NCBI GenBank assembly: GCA_003833135.1
Contig: QZLH01000088.1
Location: 47,434-111,433 of the forward strand
Direction: 5' to 3'
DNA from: Oehlia diaphana
Taxonomy: Eukaryota > Glomeromycota > Glomeromycetes > Glomerales > Glomeraceae
DNA length: 64,000 bases
In this document: piece by piece, positions 57,267-64,000 of the stretch
How the letters are laid out: every line of letters starts with the position of its first letter
Numbering within the stretch: the first letter of the stretch is position 1
The notes under the pieces: generated by a model
Databases searched by the model: none
Seen by the model: the letters and a program-made list of their open reading frames with translations, nothing else
Told to the model about the DNA's origin: nothing
Translations under genes and position numbers: made by a program

Positions 57267-58328
57267 TAAGTTTAGTATTTTTCAAATTTTTTTAAGTTAT
57301 ATGTTATAAATCAAATCAAAAACACTATTTATATATTCAATTATTTAAACACTAAGACTAGAGTAGCAAAATAATTTGCAAGTTTCTTAGTTTGTAATTT
57401 AAATAATTTACAGTATTTATTTGTTATCATCGATCTTTTAATAATTAATGAGCTTGTATTTTGAACAAACATTGTAATTATTATCATTGTGAATAATATC
57501 AATAATTTAATTTTATTTTGGAATTCATCATAAAAATAAATTAGGATGAGGTCCCTTTCGAATTACAAGACAATAAATATAGTATATACTAAAAATGTTC
57601 AGATTTGTTGTTTATATAATATGGAAACTTAGCAAATTTAATATATAAAAAAGTTTATAATGAATTGTCTCCACACTAAAAATAATTCTTTTTGTAGTAA
57701 AGGATCAAAATAATTTACTATTTCTGTGCGAAGCTTGTTAAAATTACTATCTGAAAAACTGTTATTCGTACCTCGCTGTTGTTATTTGTAACTGTCAAAG
57801 AATTGTATGTAGTAAACGCAATATTAGTATTCCCCTGATTATCTTTGTAAATCTTGCCATTGCTAGGATAAAATAGACAGGTACGGAACACTAACATTAA
57901 ATTTTCAGTCAATCACTGAAAACAGGGAAAAGCTGTTAAAACGCAATAGTCAAGTACGAAGCTCCTATTAATCTCCGAACGTACAGTATATCATTCCTTA
58001 ATTAAACAGTATCTGATCGCTGATGACATAATATATTCATGCATAGCCTGGGCTCCCATTAGTGTGCCTTTAGCCAGTTTCAGCAAAAGGTACCGTTTAT
58101 TTCTGTAATATGACATTTGTATTAGATAACTGAAAAATAGAGGACTGGAACAATTGAAAAAACCACGTGATTTTTGCAAACATTGTTCACTGAAATTTCT
58201 TGGCAAATTTTTTATTAAATATAAAGATAAATACAGAGTTCAGGATGTACCCGTAATAGAATACAAAGGATACATGATGATTTTTTTTACACTAAGACTC
58301 GACTATAGTTTCCGATTTTCCTGCTAGA
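57267..58328. other. Intergenic with short minus-strand fragments
   Basis: Minus-strand frames at 57718-57912 and 57991-58206 have balanced amino acid content and may be decayed continuation of the CRN-like gene upstream of them on that strand, but I recognise no domain and cannot link them. Confidence 0.35.
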
Positions 58329-59400
58329 TTACTCAATGATTTGTTCCCTCCCACTTTGAGAAGCTTCCACAGGCTTTTGTGCCTCCTCCAGCAACCATAC
58401 AATATGCCCGAAGACCTTTTCCATCTTAATTTGCATATTCTTATCATTATACTTAACAATTATAGGCTCTGACAATTTAAACGATAGCTTTCTCTTGTGC
58501 ATTCCATAAAGTACCATTTTTCTGCATCAGTTACATTCCCCAATACTTTATCCATATCATATTCAAGGCCTCTTAATTTCAACACCTCGTTCGAAGTGGT
58601 GGTCGAAGTAGGCTGTTTGACTATGACATGAAATATTTCTTCCGCAGGCAGGTCAGCAGGGTAGAGTTTGGAACCGGATGGTACATCCGGTTCCAATTTC
58701 CAAATTCAGTTTGCAACCGATTTTTGATGATTCGGTTTAACCCGGATTCATATTATGAAAACCGGTTTGCGTTTAAACCAGATGCAACCAAATACTCAAC
58801 CCGGTTTGATATTGAAACTTTTTATAGTGCTGGACTGCTGGCCTGAATTGCGAAATTTAAATCACGTGACCACGGCTAAATAGTTTAGCCATATGTTACA
58901 CAAAATTTTTTTATAGATAATTGTGTCCCACAAAATTTCATATTGTGTTACACAATGTTTGTAATTCCGGCTGGAGTTATAACTTGGCCAGATTTATGCC
59001 GATCACATTTAATTCTGGCCAAAATTATCAAATATAAACCAGATGCGCAAATCGGTTATTCAGTTTCAACCGGGTTTTGCGAAATCGGGTTGAACCAGGT
59101 TGAACCAGTTGCACCCGTTTTAAATTCAGTTTTCGAAAATAGAACCGGTTCTAAACTCTACAGCAGGGAAGTATTTTGAAAGGAGCTCGTCATTGTCTTG
59201 GAGTAAGAGATTACTCAACTGATCATCACGATAGTCAAGAATTTCTACTTTTCATAGTTTAAGTTTGTCTACACCAGCAAAGTCATTTTGCTTTTTAGTT
59301 TTTATAGCCTCCTTGAGGTTTCCAACAAAACTATTCTGTCTCATCAAAGGAAATACAGCCATAAATTCTTTTCCTATTATTGTATCAGTTCTTTACGCTT
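58329..59400 (-). pseudogene. Crinkler (CRN)-like gene, N-terminal domain, disrupted
   Basis: Read on the minus strand, about 59340-59170 encodes a CRN-type ubiquitin-like header: VGNLKEAIKTKKQNDFAGVD, then LKL, a TGA (59254-59252), KVEILDYRDDQLSNLLL and LLSKYFPA. After a transposon (58662-59160) it continues PADLPAEEIFHVIVKQP, the usual 'I-H-V-I-V-x-x-P' end of the header. In CRN proteins the codon at the TGA is normally Trp (LWKVEI), so TGG has become a stop. A later frameshift separates the frames 58460-58653 and 58329-58517. CRNs are secreted or nuclear effector-like proteins known in oomycetes and in Rhizophagus. This copy is dead. The assignment is from motif memory, without a profile search. 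Confidence 0.7.
58654..59168. mobile_element. Non-autonomous hAT-like element, 499 bp, with 8-bp target duplication
   Basis: The element occupies 58662-59160. Its ends are TAGAGTTTGGAACCGG and the complement of TAGAGTTTAGAACCGG (one mismatch), fitting the hAT-type TAGNG start. Perfect 8-bp direct repeats CAGCAGGG flank it at 58654-58661 and 59161-59168, the hAT duplication length. Inside are many AACCGG/AACCCGG words and no transposase. Short frames across it (58628-58846, 58943-59179) are not genes. Confidence 0.88.
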
Positions 59401-59633
59401 AAAAATATTAAGCAATTTATATAGTTAGGTAGCAGAAGGTTATTTAGTGTATAATTAAACAATGTATCAAACGATGTATAAAAATTATCCAATCAGACGT
59501 GTTGTATAGCGCTGTACGTCGACATATACTTCCAAACACGAATAAAGGATTTCACTTGATAAAAACTATCACTTTATAACTTAAAATGAAAACTTTATTT
59601 ATTCCCTTTCATTACAACAAGAAAATTGACCTA
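59401..59633. other. Spacer before assembly gap
   Basis: AT-rich sequence between the CRN-like relic and the gap, with no gene seen. Confidence 0.4.
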
Positions 59634-60341
59634 NNNNNNNNNNNNNNNNNNNNNNNNNNNNNNNNNNNNNNNNNNNNNNNNNNNNNNNNNNNNNNNNNNN
59701 NNNNNNNNNNNNNNNNNNNNNNNNNNNNNNNNNNNNNNNNNNNNNNNNNNNNNNNNNNNNNNNNNNNNNNNNNNNNNNNNNNNNNNNNNNNNNNNNNNNN
59801 NNNNNNNNNNNNNNNNNNNNNNNNNNNNNNNNNNNNNNNNNNNNNNNNNNNNNNNNNNNNNNNNNNNNNNNNNNNNNNNNNNNNNNNNNNNNNNNNNNNN
59901 NNNNNNNNNNNNNNNNNNNNNNNNNNNNNNNNNNNNNNNNNNNNNNNNNNNNNNNNNNNNNNNNNNNNNNNNNNNNNNNNNNNNNNNNNNNNNNNNNNNN
60001 NNNNNNNNNNNNNNNNNNNNNNNNNNNNNNNNNNNNNNNNNNNNNNNNNNNNNNNNNNNNNNNNNNNNNNNNNNNNNNNNNNNNNNNNNNNNNNNNNNNN
60101 NNNNNNNNNNNNNNNNNNNNNNNNNNNNNNNNNNNNNNNNNNNNNNNNNNNNNNNNNNNNNNNNNNNNNNNNNNNNNNNNNNNNNNNNNNNNNNNNNNNN
60201 NNNNNNNNNNNNNNNNNNNNNNNNNNNNNNNNNNNNNNNNNNNNNNNNNNNNNNNNNNNNNNNNNNNNNNNNNNNNNNNNNNNNNNNNNNNNNNNNNNNN
60301 NNNNNNNNNNNNNNNNNNNNNNNNNNNNNNNNNNNNNNNNN
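59634..60341. other. Assembly gap (N)
   Basis: 708 undetermined bases. Frames that appear to span this interval are artefacts. Confidence 0.99.
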
Positions 60342-60363
60342 AAGAAGAAATCTAATATATTTA

Positions 60364-60485
60364 CTATGTATAATATGACTAACATGTTCAATACGTTGAT
60401 CATAACCAATATGTTGATTAGGTTCGACATGTTAATTATGTTCGGCATATTAATTATGTCCGGCATGTTAATCATGTTAAATATT
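60364..60485. repeat. 18-bp tandem repeat next to gap
   Basis: Units such as GTTCGACATGTTAATTAT, GTTCGGCATATTAATTAT and GTCCGGCATGTTAATCAT are tandem, with more degenerate units on the left toward the gap. The period is a multiple of three, so both strands stay open, but the products are simple Met/Ile/Asn repeats. The gap is probably collapsed or unassembled copies of this array. Confidence 0.75.
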
Positions 60486-60539
60486 TGCAACATCGATCAA
60501 TTTCATAATTTCGGAGTGGCACATGACGATCACATGACA

Positions 60540-63154
60540 CTATCAAGTATGTGAGAAAAATGATCATTTCACAGTCCTACTGTATCATTTACAATATTTT
60601 CAGCCATGTAATGACAGATCATGCCCAAAGTATAATAACTTAATTTAATAAATAATGTTGGCTTACAGTGCATAAAAAAAATGTGAATATATCGCTATTA
60701 CATGATGTGGAAATAAGAATTGACAGTATAAATTAATTTGTAAATGAAATTGAAAAGCAAAGAAAATTATCTCTGTAATGATAATAGCCACTTTAAGATT
60801 TCTATTTGTATAAACCTTATCAATGGTAAGAGGTTTTTGTGATAGAGGATCAAAAGGCTCCTTTTCAAGCCATGTTTCAGTTCTGCTCTAACCCACAGGG
60901 TGTTATAATGGGATTTTCCATCCAGTCAAGAGATATGGGGACACATGTATTGACTTGGAATGAAGGGAAATGCTTCTGCACTTCTCACTCGTTAAATGAT
61001 TCTGGAGCACCGACGAGCGAGATCTCTCCAATATTATTATCAAACTGAGGTCTTTCTTCTTTAAATACAGTACATCAATTGCTTGTTGAATACATTACGC
61101 AAAACTACCAACAGTATTTATCCATGCACAGAGAAAAACATCCATTGACACTTTCCAAATCCTTTTTCCTTAGTTATTCGCCATTATTTTAATTTGTTGC
61201 TTTGTACTTAGAACGTGAAGGGAAAGTTGAGTGAACTTCTACAGCTAACATTGTCGTGTGATGCTAAGAAAACTTTGAAAGCACATGCTAACAGAATTTT
61301 GATTCCTTTTAGTTTAGCGATCAACTCTGCAAGACTCAAAGTAGCTTTACGCCTGTAGATCTCGGAATTGCGAAGTCCTCAACCTTTCTAACATATGGTT
61401 TTGACGTAAATATTAACTTATACAGAGGACCCAGTGTTGTAACAAAGCATCTTTTTCACTTTTTTCTCAGTTATTTGAGGAAAAATGATCTCCGCTCCAA
61501 AGCACTAGTCAATGATCTCTTGATTCCGAAATTTCAAGTCGTTCTGCTTTTATAAATTGGCAAACTTTTTCTTAACTCATTATTTTTTTAAAAGAATTGT
61601 AAAATTCGTTATATCAAAATTCGCTATAGAAAGGGCTGACTTAATTAATGATAACCATATGATTGAATATTCGCACCGCTTTCGTCATGTACTGTACTTT
61701 ACCGAAAGTTCCAGCATATCCTGCATCACATTCTTACATTAATGCGGGCCTTAAAGAAATCATTAGGAGTTTATGATTAATTAAAAGTTATGATACATAT
61801 TTTTAACTAATACCATTATTACTATATTGATTTAATTTATCCCTATTTAAATTTTCTAAATGTTCTCTTCTTGCAAACTTAAATTTCTTTATAATCACGA
61901 AAAAATTATAGATATGAATCCAAAACAAATTATTAAGAGTGTTGATTAGAAAAAGAACAAAGGTTGAAAAACTTGCAGAAAGAATGGGGTTGGTAAGTAA
62001 AGCCACAACTGATATTTCCATATATAAAAGAACTAATTAAATGAATTTTATGTCTTTAGCGACATTAGCTCTTCCAGTTTTTTTACGAAATAAAAATACT
62101 GCTAAATTGATTCTCAAAGCAGTGAAACATATGAATGTTGATGACCCCGCTAATGGAACACTAATGGATTCAATGATACCGTGGTGACGAACTGCTGTAA
62201 TGGTATTCCTGGACAGACACAATCTGATATTGTAAATTATATTGTAGGAAACGGCAGCGTAAATTTCAATGGGTTAAACACACTATTTTTATTCAGAAAT
62301 AATTTGGCCATCACCACTTGTCAATATCAGTTTCCTTCATGGTATGAAAATTTTCTATTATTTTTTTAGACTTATTAGCCATTTTAATGATTTCTTCTTA
62401 AAGGACCCATCATCAAGCAGGAGTTGCGGATGTGTGTCTCTCAGTTTGCCAAATAAATAAGCTATCAGCTGCCGGACGAATAGATTATGAACTCTTTGAT
62501 TATCCTCTTATGGTGTAAATTAACATATTAGAGGAGTTAAAAAGAATTTTTCGGAAATAACAATGCAATGAATATAACGAATTTCATACTTGAGATATTT
62601 TAAATACATTAATAAATAAATACTTGTCCATATCAGATATGATTTTTTGGTAATGGTGCAGTATCAAATTACCTGCTTATTTATTGTTAAGAAATCGAGA
62701 TCTGTATATCATTCTAATTTCAGGATGCTTGCACAAGCTATGATACAATAGACCAATGGGTTTTTTTCGTAATTTACATCATGTGACACCCCACAGAATT
62801 CTGTAGGATATTATGTGTCAGCGCAAACCGATTTATTATTAATATATGACATCCTACGGAATTCTGTAGGGTGTCATGTGCAAAGAATTTTAAAAATTGA
62901 AAATCAGTACATAGTTAAATGAACATAGAATGCATAAAATGAAATTCTTGCCAAGAGCAATAACATAATCGACTTGACAAAGTATCACACTATTAGAGGT
63001 TATGTATCTGTAGTTTGATCTTAGCCCAATGACGTTTCTTTATTTTTTTGACGTTGACGCACATCACATGAATTCTCCATCTTTCGAAATTGAATTTAAT
63101 TTATAACGATATAAATCATAACAAAAAGAGTTATTATATTCAACAGACTACAAT
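60540..63154. other. Gene fragments, no intact gene
   Basis: Around 60839-61045 the minus strand contains HFPSFQVNTCVPISLDWMENP with a nearby stop, so it is decayed coding DNA. At 61949-61994 an open stretch (RKRTKVEKLAERMGL) meets a GTAAGT donor, and at 62060-62165 another starts TLALPVFLRNKNTAKLILKA. At 62175-62345 a further frame contains GIPGQTQSDIVNYIVGNGSV, weakly like GDSL/SGNH-type hydrolases. None forms a complete gene. Confidence 0.4.
62780..62880. repeat. Imperfect ~30-bp inverted repeat with nested palindromes
   Basis: CATGTGACACCCCACAGAAT and onward at 62780-62809 is the complement, with about four mismatches, of the stretch ending at 62880 (the right arm, 62851-62880). Each arm contains an ACAGAATTC[T/C]GT palindrome. 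The intervening about 40 bp is AT-rich. It may be a small MITE. Confidence 0.6.
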
Positions 63155-63516
63155 ATGTCTTGCTTCCCTTTCGAAATTATTGAAATAAGCAGTAAGGGAC
63201 TTGAAGTCCAAATTCTTGGAATGGATTTTATATTTGTGAAGAATGATAATGACCTTATTGTTTTTGAGGGAGAAGAGAAGACAATCGACAGGGAAGTGAT
63301 GATGTTAATCCCTAATATCGATTACAATGGTACAAAAATTTATTTTGACAGGTATATATAATTATATTGGTGATATGGAGTACGCTCCGATCATAAAATC
63401 AATAATCGGGTATTTATAAGAATATTTTCTTCAGAAATACAAACTGGTATTGCTTCAATGTAACACGAGCGACATACGTCGCTCACATTATTTTTTATAT
63501 ACGAGAACTGCTATAG
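63155..63516 (+). CDS. Hypothetical protein, 92 aa, two exons
   Basis: Exons 63155-63351 and 63435-63516 join in phase (197 + 82 bases) through a GT-AG intron. The product starts MSCFPFEIIEISSKGLEVQI, is rich in acidic and hydrophobic residues in its first 65 positions, and ends in a hydrophobic strand (ATYVAHIIFYIRELL). I recognise no domain. It may be a small single-domain beta-rich protein or a gene fragment. If the intron is not spliced the frame stops at 63361. Confidence 0.4.
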
Positions 63517-63544
63517 ATTGATAGCATCACATGAAATTTCTATA

Positions 63545-63802
63545 ATGAATAGTAACGAGATAATATTGATTAATAATACAATGAACACGTTAGAAATGCA
63601 ATCAGGTGAATCAGGTGAGGATTTCCATTCATGGCCTACCCGCCGAATTTACAAAAAAATTAAATTCTATAATGTATTAGCTCCGGTTCCTGAGTCAGAA
63701 AAAACGGTTCGTTCATATATCAACATTATTAATGAGCGCATGAACAAACCAAATGTCTATCAATGTTACAATTGTAACGAGTTAATAAGATCATGGACAT
63801 GA
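63545..63802 (+). CDS. Hypothetical protein, 85 aa
   Basis: The first ATG in this frame is 63545; the upstream TTG at 63518 is not a credible start. The product contains GEDFHSWPTRRIYKKIKFYN and a C-terminal CYNC pair (QCYNCNELIRSW) that might bind metal with a partner. It begins 28 bp after the stop of the preceding small gene on the same strand, so both may be exons of one unrecognised longer gene. No family recognised. Confidence 0.35.
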   Translation: MNSNEIILINNTMNTLEMQSGESGEDFHSWPTRRIYKKIKFYNVLAPVPESEKTVRSYINIINERMNKPNVYQCYNCNELIRSWT

Positions 63803-64000
63803 TCAGAATTTACATATGCATAGTCTTATTTGTAGAGATACTTCGGAATTTAAGAGCTATAACAACGTCATTCAAAATTGAAGTATATTATTTCATGGCT
63901 CTATAAGCCGAACGGTTTGTTAATGAGGAAATTTGAATAACACTACTATTATAATGAACTTGTACTGAGAAAACCATTAATAATGTCATAGGTAATTATA

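Noticed and set aside
58943..59179. 78-codon + strand frame
   Set aside because: It lies within the non-autonomous hAT-like element and crosses its right end.
59586..60554. Frames of 250-322 codons across the gap
   Set aside because: They consist almost wholly of N bases.
1..64000. tRNA and rRNA genes
   Set aside because: I looked for cloverleaf arms and GTTCRANNC-type boxes and found no convincing candidate by eye; a covariance search could still find one.

Overview
The window is nuclear DNA from a very AT-rich, intron-rich fungus. It is most likely an arbuscular mycorrhizal fungus (Glomeromycotina), probably Rhizophagus or a close relative. This is an inference from gene content: lineage-expanded MATA-HMG-box proteins, F-box/LRR-like proteins, tyrosine-kinase-like proteins with a Cys-rich N-terminal module, and a Crinkler-like (CRN) relic, all set among long A/T tracts and degraded transposons. 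Introns are short GT-AG introns of about 60-150 bp. I placed exon joins by hand from splice signals and reading-frame phase, not from transcripts.

Layout. 1-0.7 kb: A/T tracts and three copies of a ~150-bp tandem repeat. 2.1-14.1 kb: four same-strand HMG-box genes. Two are close 188-aa paralogues, one is a divergent 116-aa mini-HMG, and a possible N-terminal relic of another lies at about 6.05 kb. 14.3-20.6 kb: a housekeeping block with an NmrA-like Rossmann protein, a broken unknown gene, a small membrane protein, and a divergent pair made of a DNAJC12-like J-domain protein and mitochondrial ribosomal protein bS18m. 21.3-31.3 kb: two minus-strand F-box-type paralogues separated by 7 kb with no intact gene. 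31.6-33.3 kb: an eight-exon mitochondrial carrier of the FAD/folate (FLX1/SLC25A32) type.

35.5-57.3 kb is an accessory region bracketed by two same-strand paralogous kinases. The first has a shortened, frameshifted C-terminal tail and an inserted inverted-repeat element in an intron. Between them lie five units of a membrane-anchored LamG/concanavalin-like domain. One tandem pair has become a single two-domain gene, three units are decayed, and one of those is split by a 176-bp foldback element with 70-nt arms. A candidate solo LTR, a hAT transposase relic, a 77-bp palindrome and AT minisatellites are in the same stretch.

57.3-64 kb holds gene fragments and an assembly gap. The clearest fragment is a minus-strand CRN-like pseudogene split by a 499-bp non-autonomous hAT-like element flanked by a perfect 8-bp duplication (CAGCAGGG). 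The gap (59634-60341, all N) abuts an 18-bp tandem repeat. Two small hypothetical genes close the window.

The genes do not form one pathway. The conserved single-copy genes in the middle serve mitochondrial translation, cofactor import and chaperoning. The flanks show lineage-specific families multiplying and decaying alongside small transposons. I found no tRNA or rRNA gene and no CRISPR array.
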